Of a stretch of 64,000 nt of DNA, positions 7,711 to 19,081 are shown one piece after another. The stretch spans positions 124,001 through 188,000 of the forward strand of contig CAZXIJ010000003.1 of NCBI GenBank assembly GCA_964640725.1. The letters are read 5' to 3'. The position numbers and the translations under genes were made by a program. How positions within the stretch are numbered: the stretch's first letter is position 1; every line of letters starts with the position of its first letter. Below the pieces are notes generated by a model. That model ran no database searches. It saw only the letters and a program-made list of their open reading frames with translations, and had not been told where the DNA came from. Source of the DNA: CALHVX01 sp964640725 (GTDB taxonomy: Bacteria > Pseudomonadota > Gammaproteobacteria > Pseudomonadales > Azotimanducaceae).

Positions 7711-8955
7711 ATGACACTGTTTCGCGCACAGGCGCTCAACGCCCGGCAGGCTGCCGGCTTCGGGCGCCCCCTGATGATGCCCGCCCGCTGGCAGTGGTCG
7801 CTCGGCTTCGCGGTGCTGCTGGTCTGCGGCGCTGGCGTGTGGATGCTCGCCACAGGTTCTTACGCCCGCAGCGAAACAGTATTTGGCTGGCTGGAGCCCA
7901 CCGCCGGCACGATGGAACTCGTCAGCCCGGCCGATGCTACGGTCACCCGGGTCTTTGTCGCGCAGGGCGCAACGGTCGAGATCGGAGATCCGCTGATCGC
8001 CCTGGCTACAGGCCCCTATCTGCTCACTGGCCCGGCCCTCGGATCAGCGGCAGCAACGGCTGAGGCCCAGCAGCAGGCCGCCTTACGCGCCGAGGTGCAG
8101 GAGTTGGCAAGGCGCGCGCCTATTGAACGCCAGCAACTGCGCACTGCGCTCTCCCGCACACAGCAATCGCAGCTGGCGCTGCAGCTGCAACGCGAGCTGC
8201 TGGCGCAACGCATCGCCGTCGCTCGTCAACAGCACGGTCGCATCCAGGTCCTGGTGGATCGAGGTCACGCTGCCCCGCAGAAACAGGCTGCGGCCCGGGC
8301 AACCGTGCTCGCGTTACGCGAACGCAATCTCGAGCTGTCGCGGCTGCACAATCAGGGCGAGATGGAACGGGAGCGCCTGGCGGCAGAAATCGCGCAGCAC
8401 CCGGCCCGCGTCACCGAAGCACGCAGCCGCATCGAGTCGCAGCTGGCCAGCCTGTCCCGGCAGCGACTCAGCCGAGAGGCCGCCCACGGTCAGCTGCTGC
8501 GAGCCAGCCGTAGCGGTATCGTGGCCAAACTGCAGGCCAGACGCGGACAGCTCGTCGAGCGCGGTGCACCGCTTCTGACCCTTGGCGCGCCGCAGGCCAA
8601 GCTGCAGCTGGCACTGATGGTTCCCGTCAAAGCGATCGGTTTTCTGCAGCCCGGACAACGCCTGGCTCTGGCTTACGATGCGTTTCCGCAGCAGAAGTAC
8701 GGCACCTTTTGCGGCCAGGTGACGCGCATCGCGCCCTACCCCCTGACTCATCGGGAGCTGGCCCGGCTGCCCGCAAGGCTGGACGAGCCGCACTATCGGC
8801 TGACCGGCACGCTTTGCAGCCAGTCCGTCACAGCCTTCGGCAAGGCCATGGCGCTGAAGGCCGGCATGACGCTGCGCGCGCAGGTCAAACTCGGCGAGCG
8901 GTCTTTCCTGGAATGGCTGTTCGAGCCACTGCTGAGTCTGAAAGGCCGGCTTTGA
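7711..8955 (+). CDS. HlyD/CvaA-type membrane fusion protein
   Basis: Periplasmic adaptor of a type I secretion system, 414 residues. A short cytoplasmic tail is followed by one membrane span at about residues 29-47 (SLGFAVLLVCGAGVWMLA). A lipoyl half-motif (ETVFGWLEP to EIGDPLIALATGP), a long Gln/Arg-rich alpha-helical hairpin at about 110-255 and a C-terminal beta-barrel come next. The organisation matches adaptors that partner peptidase-containing ABC exporters such as CvaA. The downstream exporter overlaps it by 4 bases, so the two are surely co-translated. No TolC-like gene is nearby, so the outer-membrane channel is probably encoded elsewhere. Confidence 0.9.
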   Translation: MTLFRAQALNARQAAGFGRPLMMPARWQWSLGFAVLLVCGAGVWMLATGSYARSETVFGWLEPTAGTMELVSPADATVTRVFVAQGATVEIGDPLIALATGPYLLTGPALGSAAATAEAQQQAALRAEVQELARRAPIERQQLRTALSRTQQSQLALQLQRELLAQRIAVARQQHGRIQVLVDRGHAAPQKQAAARATVLALRERNLELSRLHNQGEMERERLAAEIAQHPARVTEARSRIESQLASLSRQRLSREAAHGQLLRASRSGIVAKLQARRGQLVERGAPLLTLGAPQAKLQLALMVPVKAIGFLQPGQRLALAYDAFPQQKYGTFCGQVTRIAPYPLTHRELARLPARLDEPHYRLTGTLCSQSVTAFGKAMALKAGMTLRAQVKLGERSFLEWLFEPLLSLKGRL

Positions 8956-11042
8956 GAAGCAACCCGGCCAGCCCTTCGCCAGGAAACTCCCGTTTGCGCT
9001 TCGAAGCGCAGAGCGAAGCTTCCGAATGCGCCCTGGCTTGCCTGGCGATGGTCGCGTCCCGCTGGCAGCCGGACGTCAGCCTGCGGGGGCTACGCGCTCA
9101 GCTCGGCAGCAGCGCCCGCGGCGCTGACCTGAAGACACTCATGGCCTGGGCCGCCCAGCTGGGCTTGATCGCGCGCCCTTTGCGCCTCTCCCTGCATGAA
9201 CTGCCCCAGCTGCACACGCCCTGTATTCTGCACTGGGATCTGAATCACTTCGTTGTGCTGGAAAGATGCCGCGGGCGCCGGCTGCAGCTCGCAGATCCTG
9301 CGACCGGCCGTCGTCGCCTGTCTCTGGCGGAATGTGGCGAGCACTTCACCGGCATTGCTCTGGAGCTCACGCCTTCGGAATCGATGCAGGTGCCACCGCC
9401 CGCACCGACCGTAGCCTTGCGGCAGCTCACCGGCCCCCTGACCCGGTTCAGCACCACCCTGGCCCTCGTCACGGTGCTGTCTGTCCTGCTTCAGGTCATC
9501 GGTCTGGCTGGCCCCCTGTACCTGCAAACCGTGATCGACGAGGTGCTCCCGCGCCAGGATCACGACCTGCTCACCGTGCTGGGCCTTGGCTTTGGGCTGT
9601 TGCTGCTGCTGGAGGTTCTGATTCAATCGTTGCGCGGCACCGTGCTCGTGCAGCTCGCCGCGCGGCTCAGCCTGGCGCTCGGGCAGCGCGCGATCGGGTC
9701 AATTCTGCAAGCCCGTCCCGGGTATTTCAGCCGTCGCGCCATGGGCGACCTGCTGTCTCGCTTTCAGTCCCTGGACCCCGTGCGCGACCTGCTCACGGAA
9801 GGCGTGATTGCGAGCCTGGTCGACGGGCTGCTGGCGCTTGGCACCCTCGCTATGCTTTTCCTTTACAGCCCTCGCCTGGCGACGCTCGCTGTGGCCACCA
9901 CCATCGCTGTGCTGCTCACGCGCCTGCTGTTCTTTCCCGTGCTGCGCGATCGTACGGCCGAAACGCTCATCGCCAACGCCCGCGCTGACAGCCACTTCAT
10001 GGAAACGCTGCGCGCCTTCGTGACCGTCAAGCTGCTGCAGCGGGAAGATCATCGCCAGTCACAGTGGTTGCAGCACCGCGCCCGCGCAGTCGAGCGCGAG
10101 CAATCCCAGGGGCTGTGGCAGCTCGGGGAGCAGGCCAGCACGCGGCTGTTGCTGGGCACCGAGCACCTGCTGTTGATCTACCTGGGCGCGCAGCTGGTCC
10201 TGGACGGGGGTCTGAGCGTCGGCATGTTGTTCGCGTTCGTCAGCTACAAGGCACGGTTTAGCCAGGCGGTGGGCGGGCTCACAGAGCAGGTCCTGAAATT
10301 TCGCATGCTGTCCCTGCACCGGGAACGGCTCGCAGAGCTGGTCCTGGCACCACGGGAGACGGTCGCCGCACCGCGTCAGAGTCGACTCGCAAACGGCCCC
10401 GCAGGTCTGCGGGCCGAAGGTCTGTGGTTTCGCCACGGCGACGGCGAACCCTGGCTGCTGCGGGACCTGCACTGGCAAATCGAACCGGGGGAGTGCGTCG
10501 GCATTGCCGGGCCCAGCGGCTGCGGCAAGAGCACGCTGCTGCACCTGTTAACCGGGCTGGCCGATCCGCAGCGGGGCCAGGTGCTGTACGAGGAACGCGC
10601 CATTGATCGACATCCCGGCTATCGCGGAGAGATGGGGGCCGTGCTGCAAACTGACCAGCTCCTCAGCGGCAGCATCTTCGACAACATCTGCGCCTTCGAT
10701 CCGGTGCCGGATGTAGAACGGGTCTCGCACTGTGCCCAGCTGGCAGCGATCCACAACGACATCCTCGCCCTGCCCATGCAATACCAAACCCTGGTGGGGG
10801 AGCTGGGTGCCAGCCTTTCCGGCGGCCAGCAGCAGCGGTTGCTGCTGGCACGGGCCCTCTACCGCAGGCCGCGCATCCTGTTTCTGGACGAGGCCACAAG
10901 CCACCTGGACCCCGCGGGCGAAGCCACCGTGCTGGCCAATCTGAAGCGCCAGGCCATGACCCGCGTGCTCATCGCGCACCGGCCGCAGACCCTGGCGGCC
11001 TGCGACCGGGTGGTCACCCTGGCCAGCCTCAACCGCGCCTAG
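8952..11042 (+). CDS. C39-peptidase ABC exporter, bacteriocin/GG-leader type
   Basis: CvaB/LagD-like transporter of 696 residues that cleaves double-glycine leaders and exports the peptide. An N-terminal C39 peptidase keeps Gln20, Cys26 (SECALAC), His99 (LNHFVVL) and Asp115 (LADPATG), so it should be active. Six membrane spans lie at about 160-430. The ATPase has Walker A GPSGCGKST (520-528), the signature LSGGQQQR (about 622), Walker B ILFLDE (about 642) and a final His in IAHRP. The TTG at 8952 overlaps the adaptor stop (TTGA). Its TAG interlocks with the stop of the convergent GST gene in CTAG. I found no GG-leader peptide gene in the flanks, so the cargo is unknown. Confidence 0.92.
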   Translation: MRSNPASPSPGNSRLRFEAQSEASECALACLAMVASRWQPDVSLRGLRAQLGSSARGADLKTLMAWAAQLGLIARPLRLSLHELPQLHTPCILHWDLNHFVVLERCRGRRLQLADPATGRRRLSLAECGEHFTGIALELTPSESMQVPPPAPTVALRQLTGPLTRFSTTLALVTVLSVLLQVIGLAGPLYLQTVIDEVLPRQDHDLLTVLGLGFGLLLLLEVLIQSLRGTVLVQLAARLSLALGQRAIGSILQARPGYFSRRAMGDLLSRFQSLDPVRDLLTEGVIASLVDGLLALGTLAMLFLYSPRLATLAVATTIAVLLTRLLFFPVLRDRTAETLIANARADSHFMETLRAFVTVKLLQREDHRQSQWLQHRARAVEREQSQGLWQLGEQASTRLLLGTEHLLLIYLGAQLVLDGGLSVGMLFAFVSYKARFSQAVGGLTEQVLKFRMLSLHRERLAELVLAPRETVAAPRQSRLANGPAGLRAEGLWFRHGDGEPWLLRDLHWQIEPGECVGIAGPSGCGKSTLLHLLTGLADPQRGQVLYEERAIDRHPGYRGEMGAVLQTDQLLSGSIFDNICAFDPVPDVERVSHCAQLAAIHNDILALPMQYQTLVGELGASLSGGQQQRLLLARALYRRPRILFLDEATSHLDPAGEATVLANLKRQAMTRVLIAHRPQTLAACDRVVTLASLNRA

Positions 11043-11875
11043 TCGAAGTCGCTGGCGCTGTGCCGCTCGACCACCTGGGTCTCCTCCGGGCCCCAGGGCC
11101 GGTTCACTCGCCGGCCGCGCGCCACGGCGGGCCGCGCTTCGATCTGCTCGGTCCAGCGAATCACGTTCTTGTAGGAGGCCACGTCGAGAAACTCAGCGGC
11201 ATCGTAGATATTGTGTTTTACGAGCGCGCCGTACCAGGCCACCGTCGCCATGTCGGCGATGCTGTAGCTGTCGCCGCCCAGATACTCGGCCTCGCCCAAA
11301 CGGCGATCCAGCACGTCCAGCTGGCGCTTGACCTCCATGGCGAAACGGTTGATCGGGTACTCGTATTTTTCCGGGGCATAGGCATAAAAGTGGCCGAAGC
11401 CGCCACCGAGATAAGGCGCGCTGCCCATCTGCCAGAACAGCCAGGACAGCACCTCTGCCCGGGAGCCGTCTGTGGGCATGAACTCGCCAAACTTTTCCGC
11501 CAGATAGACGAGAATCGCCGCAGACTCGAAGACCCGGGTCGCAGGATCCGTGCTGTGGTCCATCAGAGCGGGAATCTTGGAGTTTGGATTGGCAGCCACG
11601 AAACCGCTGCCAAACTGGTCGCCATCGCCAATCTTGACCAACCAGGCGTCGTACTCAGCGCCGCTGTGGCCCAGGGCCAGCAGCTCTTCGAGCATGATCG
11701 TGACCTTGACGCCGTTGGGGGTCGCCAGGGAGTAGAGCTGCAACGGGTGCTCGCCCACCGGCAGGTCCTTGTCGTGGGTCGCGCCGGCAATGGGCCGGTT
11801 GATGTTGGCGAACCGGCCGCCGCTCTCGCTATCCCAGGTCCAGACCTTCGGGGGCACGTAGGTTTCGTCTGCCAC
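11039..11875 (-). CDS. YghU-type glutathione S-transferase / disulfide reductase
   Basis: Nu-class GST resembling E. coli YghU (278 residues here, about 288 there). The N-terminal thioredoxin-fold domain (about 50-135) carries LYSLATPNGVKVTIMLEEL and NPNSKIPALMD with its cis-Pro, and FESAAILVYLAEKFG for the glutathione gamma-glutamyl contact. The C-terminal helical domain carries GGGFGHFYAYAPEKYEYP, characteristic of this subfamily. These enzymes reduce disulfides or organic peroxides with glutathione in the cytosol. I chose the GTG at 11875, which has GGGAGA upstream. It is convergent with the ABC exporter, sharing CTAG, and divergent from the small gene at 12033. Confidence 0.9.
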   Translation of the reverse strand: MADETYVPPKVWTWDSESGGRFANINRPIAGATHDKDLPVGEHPLQLYSLATPNGVKVTIMLEELLALGHSGAEYDAWLVKIGDGDQFGSGFVAANPNSKIPALMDHSTDPATRVFESAAILVYLAEKFGEFMPTDGSRAEVLSWLFWQMGSAPYLGGGFGHFYAYAPEKYEYPINRFAMEVKRQLDVLDRRLGEAEYLGGDSYSIADMATVAWYGALVKHNIYDAAEFLDVASYKNVIRWTEQIEARPAVARGRRVNRPWGPEETQVVERHSASDFD

Positions 11876-12032
11876 GGAGATTCTCCCGTTGAGTAAAACC
11901 CTACTGTAGCGCCGGAAGGCCCCGTCCCCAAGCGCGGCGGGGTCTATGCCTATAACTCGCAGTGTGATGCAGCTAACACCAGCGGCGAGGGCAAATCGGC
12001 AGACTGGCGCCATTCCTCCGGAGGTTCCTGAA

Positions 12033-12425
12033 TTGACACTGGTCAACATCCATCGCTGGTTTCGCGGCCACTCCTGGACCGAGGTCGCCGCCAACGACAG
12101 TCGCTGGCACGGCCCCCTGGACCACGCGCCCGAGGGCGAGCAGGAAGTGCTCCATTTCCGTATCCTGGACTTCGATCTGCACGCCCGGGACCTGGGCCTC
12201 GAACTGGCCACCGAGCTGCAGAATCAGGTCCTGGAACGCCTGCGCTGCGAGCTGAGCGCTGCCGAGACGCTCGTTCTGCGCGACGCGGGCCGGATCGACC
12301 TGCATGTGCGGGAAGCCGCGGGCGTCGATCTCGAGAAGTTCTCCGAGCACCTCATGGACCGCGTCTACGGCGAGGCCTTCAGCGTCGCCCGGGCACTCGT
12401 CGAGTGCGAGCTCGTCCTCGACTGA
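12033..12425 (+). CDS. Conserved-looking hypothetical protein, 130 aa
   Basis: I do not recognise the family. The protein is acidic and amphipathic without signal peptide or membrane span. It starts LTLVNIHRWFRGHSWTEVA, followed by alternating hydrophobic strands (VLHFRILDFDLHARDL, LVLRDAGRIDLHVREA) and ends in a helical segment. The TTG at 12033 has a perfect GGAGG eight bases upstream and is preferred; an ATG at 11946 would add 29 residues with low-complexity character and a weaker site. It is divergent from the GST gene. A 7-bp inverted repeat (CCCTCCC/GGGAGGG, 12439-12462) follows its stop but has no T-run. Codon use matches the neighbours. Confidence 0.6.
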   Translation: MTLVNIHRWFRGHSWTEVAANDSRWHGPLDHAPEGEQEVLHFRILDFDLHARDLGLELATELQNQVLERLRCELSAAETLVLRDAGRIDLHVREAAGVDLEKFSEHLMDRVYGEAFSVARALVECELVLD

Positions 12426-12507
12426 GTCCCCGAATTCGCCCTCCCGTTGTGATCTGGGAGGGGACTGGCTAGCATCGCTGCATCCCCTCGCAGAGCGCAG
12501 CGTCTTC

Positions 12508-13284
12508 ATGAACCCATTCGATCTCGCGGGCCGCCATGCCGTGATTACCGGGGCCTCCTCGGGCTTTGGCCACCATTTCGCCGGGGTCCTGAGCGCCGCC
12601 GGTGCCAAGGTCACCCTGGGTGCACGGCGCACCGACAAGCTGGAGGCGCGGGTCGAAGAACTGCGCAGCCAGGACCGGCAAGCCCAGGCCTGCACTCTGG
12701 ACGTGAATGAACGCAGCAGCCAGGAAGCCTTTCTGGCCGCCGCCGAAGCGGGCTTTGGCCCCGTCGACATCCTCATCAACAACGCCGGCGTCGAGGCCGG
12801 AGCCAAAACCTACGCGATGATCGACGAGGACGACTGGGACTACGTCTTCAACACCAACGTCAAGAGTGCCTGGCTGCTGTCCAAGCTGTACACGGAACGG
12901 GTCGTCGCCAACAAGCAGGCGGGCGGCAACATCATCATGGTCTCGTCCATCACCGACCGGCGCACCATCAAGGGCCAGTTTCCCTACGCCGTCTCCAAGG
13001 GGGCCATGACGCGCATGACCGAGGTCATGGCGCTGGAAGCCGCCCGCTACGGTATTCGGGTCAACGCTCTGGCCCCGGGCTACATCCTGACCGATGTCAG
13101 TAAAATTCTGCTCGAGAGCGAGGCCGCACCCGGCTTTATGAAAGGGATTCCGCTGCGTCGCTTCGGCAACTTCGAAGACCTGGACGGCCCGCTGATGCTG
13201 CTGGCATCGGACGCCAGCCGCTACATGACGGGTTCTGTACTCACGGTCGATGGCGGCCACATCTGCGCGGGGCTGCCCCAATGA
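12508..13284 (+). CDS. Short-chain dehydrogenase/reductase
   Basis: Classical SDR, 258 residues, NAD(P)-dependent oxidoreductase for an alcohol/ketone pair. The cofactor motif TGASSGFG is at 14-21 and NNAG at 91-94. The catalytic Ser is 146 or 147 (MVSSITDRR), Tyr160 and Lys164 follow (FPYAVSKG), and the C terminus has the PG/LTVDGG pattern. The ATG at 12508 is chosen because the Rossmann fold starts a few residues later. The epoxide hydrolase start overlaps the stop (ATGA), and the acetoacetyl-CoA synthetase follows, so a three-gene catabolic operon is likely. The substrate cannot be read from the sequence. Confidence 0.92.
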   Translation: MNPFDLAGRHAVITGASSGFGHHFAGVLSAAGAKVTLGARRTDKLEARVEELRSQDRQAQACTLDVNERSSQEAFLAAAEAGFGPVDILINNAGVEAGAKTYAMIDEDDWDYVFNTNVKSAWLLSKLYTERVVANKQAGGNIIMVSSITDRRTIKGQFPYAVSKGAMTRMTEVMALEAARYGIRVNALAPGYILTDVSKILLESEAAPGFMKGIPLRRFGNFEDLDGPLMLLASDASRYMTGSVLTVDGGHICAGLPQ

Positions 13285-14420
13285 ACATCGAACCGTTCAA
13301 GATCGAAATTCCGGACAGCGCCCTGGACGAGCTGAAGCAGCGGCTGGCGGTCACCCGCTGGCCGGATGCGGAAACCACCGAAGACTGGTCGCAGGGCACC
13401 CCGCTGTCTTACATGAAAGAAGTCGTCGATTACTGGCAGACCGGCTACGACTGGCGCAAGGTCGAGTCGGCGCTCAATGCCCTGCCGCAGTACAAGGCCA
13501 CGGTGCAGGGCCTGCCGATCTACTTCATTCATGTGCGCTCCCCGGAACCCACGGCACGGCCGCTGGTCATGACCCACGGTTGGCCAGGATCTGTGCTGGA
13601 ATTCATGAAGGTCCTGGGTCCCCTGACGGACCCCAAAGCTCATGGCGGCACAGCGGAAGACGCCTTCCATGTGGTCTGCCCCGCCCTTCCCGGCTACGGC
13701 TTTTCCGGCAAGCCGGATGCCACGGGCTGGGGCGTCGAGAAAATCGCCGACGCCTGGTCAGAGCTGATGGTCGGCCTGGGCTATGAGCGCTACTTCGCCC
13801 AGGGCGGAGACTGGGGCGCGATTGTCACCCAGACGATAGCGCTGCGAGATCCGGAGCACTGCGCAGCGATGCATACCAACATGCCCGTGGTCACGCCGCC
13901 GGCGGACATGATGGGCGACCTGACGGAAAAAGAGCAGGACGCGCTGAAGGGCATGCAGTTCTACCAGCAGCACGACAGCGGCTACTCCAAGCAGCAGTCC
14001 ACGCGCCCGCAGACCGTGGGCTACGGCCTGGTCGACAGCCCGGTCGGGCAAGCAGCCTGGATCCTGGAAAAGTTTTATCAGTGGATGGACTGCGACGGCC
14101 ATCCGGAAAATGTCGTCAGCCGGGACGAGCTGCTCGACAACGTCATGATCTACTGGCTGACCGGCAGCGGCGCGTCTTCTGCGCGCCTGTACTGGGAGAG
14201 CTTCGGCGGCCCCCGCAGCGATGACCCGGTCACCATCCCCGCCGGCATCAGCCAGTTCCCCAAGGAAATCTTCCGCACCTCTAAACGCTGGGCGGAAACA
14301 CGGTTCAAAAACATCGTGCACTACAACGAGCTGCCCAAGGGCGGTCACTTCGCAGCCTTCGAGCAGCCAGAGCTGTTCGTCAGCGAAGTGCGAACGGCGC
14401 TGCGCGGCATCGAGGCCTAG
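13281..14420 (+). CDS. Epoxide hydrolase, EHN-domain alpha/beta hydrolase
   Basis: Microsomal-type epoxide hydrolase of 379 residues. The N-terminal EHN domain (PFKIEIPDSALDELKQRL; TRWPDAET) precedes an alpha/beta hydrolase core. The oxyanion motif HGWPG starts at His99, the nucleophile Asp177 sits in QGGDWGA, and the catalytic His lies in PKGGHFAAFEQPE near residue 356. The family converts epoxides to vicinal diols through an ester intermediate on the Asp; juvenile hormone, limonene-type and styrene-type epoxides are known substrates. The 4-base overlap with the SDR makes sequential epoxide-to-diol-to-ketone chemistry plausible, which is inference. Confidence 0.93.
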   Translation: MNIEPFKIEIPDSALDELKQRLAVTRWPDAETTEDWSQGTPLSYMKEVVDYWQTGYDWRKVESALNALPQYKATVQGLPIYFIHVRSPEPTARPLVMTHGWPGSVLEFMKVLGPLTDPKAHGGTAEDAFHVVCPALPGYGFSGKPDATGWGVEKIADAWSELMVGLGYERYFAQGGDWGAIVTQTIALRDPEHCAAMHTNMPVVTPPADMMGDLTEKEQDALKGMQFYQQHDSGYSKQQSTRPQTVGYGLVDSPVGQAAWILEKFYQWMDCDGHPENVVSRDELLDNVMIYWLTGSGASSARLYWESFGGPRSDDPVTIPAGISQFPKEIFRTSKRWAETRFKNIVHYNELPKGGHFAAFEQPELFVSEVRTALRGIEA

Positions 14421-14432
14421 AGCGGTCGACCC

Positions 14433-16363
<1,931 letters not shown>

Positions 16364-16367
<4 letters not shown>

Positions 16368-17677
16368 CCCGATCGGGCCCGCAGCTCGGTCCGCATGGCC
16401 GTCGTCAGCGGCGACGGCGTAAAGGCCGCATCAATCGGTATACGGTGTGGCGCTTCCAGCGCGATCGGTGTCGTCTCGCGATAGAGCGTCGCGACGGTCA
16501 GCGGCAGCAAGACCCGAGTGACCCCCATGCCCAGGCACAGGTGCTTGCCGCCGCCGAAGGCATTGGGCTTGCTCGCACCGCCTTCCAGCCAGCGCTCCGG
16601 ACGGAATGCCAGCGGGTCTTCGAAACAGGCCGGATCAAATTGCCAGAGCGTGTGCAGGTGCATGATCAGGGTGCCCGCAGGCACCGGCTGCCCCGCAAAC
16701 TCCAGATCGCGCGTGGTGCGCTTGGGGATAATGGGCGCAGGCGCAAACAGTCGCTCAGTCTCGCGCTGCAGCGCCGGCAACACCTGCAGCGCCCGCAGCT
16801 GCGCCGGGTCCGTGAGGTCTGCGCCGGCCAGCTCGTCGCGCAGTGCCTGCGCCCAGGGTCCATCCTGCACGCTGTGCACCAGCGGGCAGATCAGGTTGGC
16901 AATGTTCCCAACCCCTGCGACGGACAGCAGGTACACCATCTCGCACAGCTCCGAGTCCGTGAGCGGTGCCCAGTCGTCGGGCGCCGGGCGGTCCAGTACC
17001 AGCTGCAACGAGTCGTCCGCGCGCTCGCCGTTGCGTCGCTCGGCCACCACCGCCCGAAAGTGATCGAACGCCGTCGCGCGCACCGAGCGGTATAGCGGCC
17101 GGTCGAACCAACGCTCCTGCTCCGCCAGGGGAATCTGCTGCCCGAAAATGAAATTCTCTTCAAACTCGCAAAGCGCTTTCAGCAGCGCCTCGCCGGCAAA
17201 GCTCTTGAGCTGGGTGCGGGTCAGCACCCGGGCAAACAGGTGACAGAGAACACCGTACAGGTCCAGCGTCGCGCCGATGCCCTGCTGGATGCCCTCTGTC
17301 AGCGTGCGCGCCGTGGCCGCGATATCTCGCTGCAGGGCCGCAGCGCCAAAGGCTGGCAGGATGAGCTTTCGCAAACGTCGATGCGGCTCGCCGTCCAGCG
17401 CGCTGACATGGTCTTCGCCCATCTGCCGGCAGAAAAAGGTGCCTGCATCGGTCTGCCGATAGGACCAGTCCTCCGGCGTCTGCCAGGCCTGACGGTTGCT
17501 GTCGGCACCGGCAATGACCACGCAGGGCTCGCCCAGCGCATCGGTGCGAAACACCGGTCCCAGGGACCGGGCCGCCTCCAGCCAGGAGACCGCCGTGTAG
17601 CCGCCCAGGACCGGGGCCGTGAGCGGCGCATCGGCAACCGCATCCAAAGACGTGCGGGCAAGCTCCGGCAACGCCAT
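16364..17677 (-). CDS. Cytochrome P450 lacking the I-helix Thr
   Basis: Haem-thiolate monooxygenase of 437 residues, soluble bacterial type. The haem loop is FGGGKHLCLG with Cys381, and the K-helix ExxR is Glu306-Arg309 (ETER). In the I-helix the sequence is AGVGNIAN (254-261). The usual acid-alcohol pair of AGx(D/E)T is therefore Gly257-Asn258, which removes the Thr that normally assists O2 activation. The ATG at 17677 shares its A with the stop of the upstream MFS gene (TGATG), so the two are co-translated. The pairing with an exporter-like MFS suggests a tailoring or detoxification role. No ferredoxin partner lies nearby. Confidence 0.93.
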
Positions 17678-18861
17678 CAGCTGGGGCTGCTGCCGAGCGC
17701 GGCCACCCGGCGAGACCAACTCCACGCACTGACCAGCAACAGCACAATCACCGCCAGGGTGCAGCAAAGGCTGAAGATCACCCCGGTCTCGATGCCATCG
17801 CCCAGAGTGACGGCCTGGCTGCTGAGAACCGGCGCCAGCGCCCCGCCCAGCCCGGACATGAGCAGCAGGTAGGCGACGTTGCGATGCGTCGGCACGTCAA
17901 TCTTGGACAGCGCATGCGCGCAGTAAGCGTTAAACGTGGCAGACACTGAAAAGCCGTAGGCAACGGCCAGGGGGATGAGCGCTGCAGTGCTGGAAACCTG
18001 CAACACGCCCCAGGTCGCAGCGGACGACAGCAGCACCAGCCCGTAGACCAGGACCCCCGCGGCAAACCGCGTCACCAGCCAGGTGCCGGCAATGGAGCCA
18101 AAGAAAGCGGCAAGAAATACGTTGCCCATAAAGGCCCCGCCAGCACCTTCGCCGCCAAAGCGCGCGTCCACCAGTTGCGGTGCCCAGATGAACAGCGAGA
18201 TCTTGCCGAGCATGAAGACCAGCAGGCTGATCCCGAGCATGATGAATGGCAGATTCCACTCCGTGGGCCCGGCAAGCGGCTCATCGCTGCTCTGAGCCTG
18301 GCCGTCGGCAAAGTCTGAGGTCAGGGCCAGCAGCAGTGCCAGCACGGCAATCACCGCCAGAAAGACATAGAGCCAGGAAAAAGCGAGGCTGCGCACGATC
18401 AGTCCCGTGGCCACAGTGCTGAACAACAGCCCGCCGCCATTGAACATGGCGTCCTGCGCGACCAGCGCGGTCTGCCGCGCCCGGCCATTCCAAAGCCGCG
18501 TGATCAGCGTGCCGGCCCCGCAAATCACACAGCTGATCGAAACGCCAAAGCCAAGCAACGCCGCTGCCATCACCGCGCTGTGGCTGGTCGCGTGAATCAG
18601 AAGCAGGCTGGCAACACAGATTCCGTAACCGGCAAGCATGACAGCCCGGATCGAGAAGCGATCGAAGAGCACGAAGGAGATGACGTTGCCGGCGAAAATG
18701 CCGCCGGTAAACCAGCTGAAGGTGGCGGCCATGCTCGGCGCACTGACCCCGAAGCGCGCCGCCGCGTCTGGCACCACGATGCCGATCGTGCCGACGCCGC
18801 CAGAGATCAGAAAAGTGGCGATCAGGCAGGTGAACAGCAGGCGCCAGCGATTGGGCGTCAT
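17677..18861 (-). CDS. MFS transporter (TsgA-like)
   Basis: Twelve-span major facilitator protein, about 394 residues from the ATG at 18861. A GTG at 18897 would add 12 residues but has no ribosome-binding site. Hydrophobic segments occur throughout, for example LLFTCLIATFLISGGVGTIGIVV, FIMLGISLLVFMLGKISLFI and VIFSLCCTLAVIVLLLVSAW. An RLWNGRARQTALVAQD loop and a central hydrophilic loop (FADGQAQSSDEPLAGPTEW) separate the halves. It resembles the TsgA branch, whose substrates are poorly known. Gene order suggests it moves the substrate or product of the P450 downstream of it, by inference. It is divergent from the hydrolase at 19082. Confidence 0.85.
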   Translation of the reverse strand: MTPNRWRLLFTCLIATFLISGGVGTIGIVVPDAAARFGVSAPSMAATFSWFTGGIFAGNVISFVLFDRFSIRAVMLAGYGICVASLLLIHATSHSAVMAAALLGFGVSISCVICGAGTLITRLWNGRARQTALVAQDAMFNGGGLLFSTVATGLIVRSLAFSWLYVFLAVIAVLALLLALTSDFADGQAQSSDEPLAGPTEWNLPFIMLGISLLVFMLGKISLFIWAPQLVDARFGGEGAGGAFMGNVFLAAFFGSIAGTWLVTRFAAGVLVYGLVLLSSAATWGVLQVSSTAALIPLAVAYGFSVSATFNAYCAHALSKIDVPTHRNVAYLLLMSGLGGALAPVLSSQAVTLGDGIETGVIFSLCCTLAVIVLLLVSAWSWSRRVAALGSSPS

Positions 18862-19081
18862 GGTCGCCGGCGCCTCATCGAGTGCCGTCACGAGCACTGC
18901 TCGGCGCGGTTGCGGGGACCATGGGCATTCATCGAAGCGGATCGCTGTCTGGCGTTGTCTGATGCATCTTGCCGGGGCTGCATCCCGACAATCAAGGGGG
19001 CCTTTGCTAAGGTGAGTACGCGCCGGCGCGAGGATCGCTACGGCCCCGGCCGGACCCGGTCACAGGCAGAGCCCAAGCCAG

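Noticed and set aside
12439..12462. CCCTCCC/GGGAGGG hairpin as a terminator
   Set aside because: The stem is perfect but there is no T-run on either strand and the loop is 10 bases, so it is not a convincing terminator.
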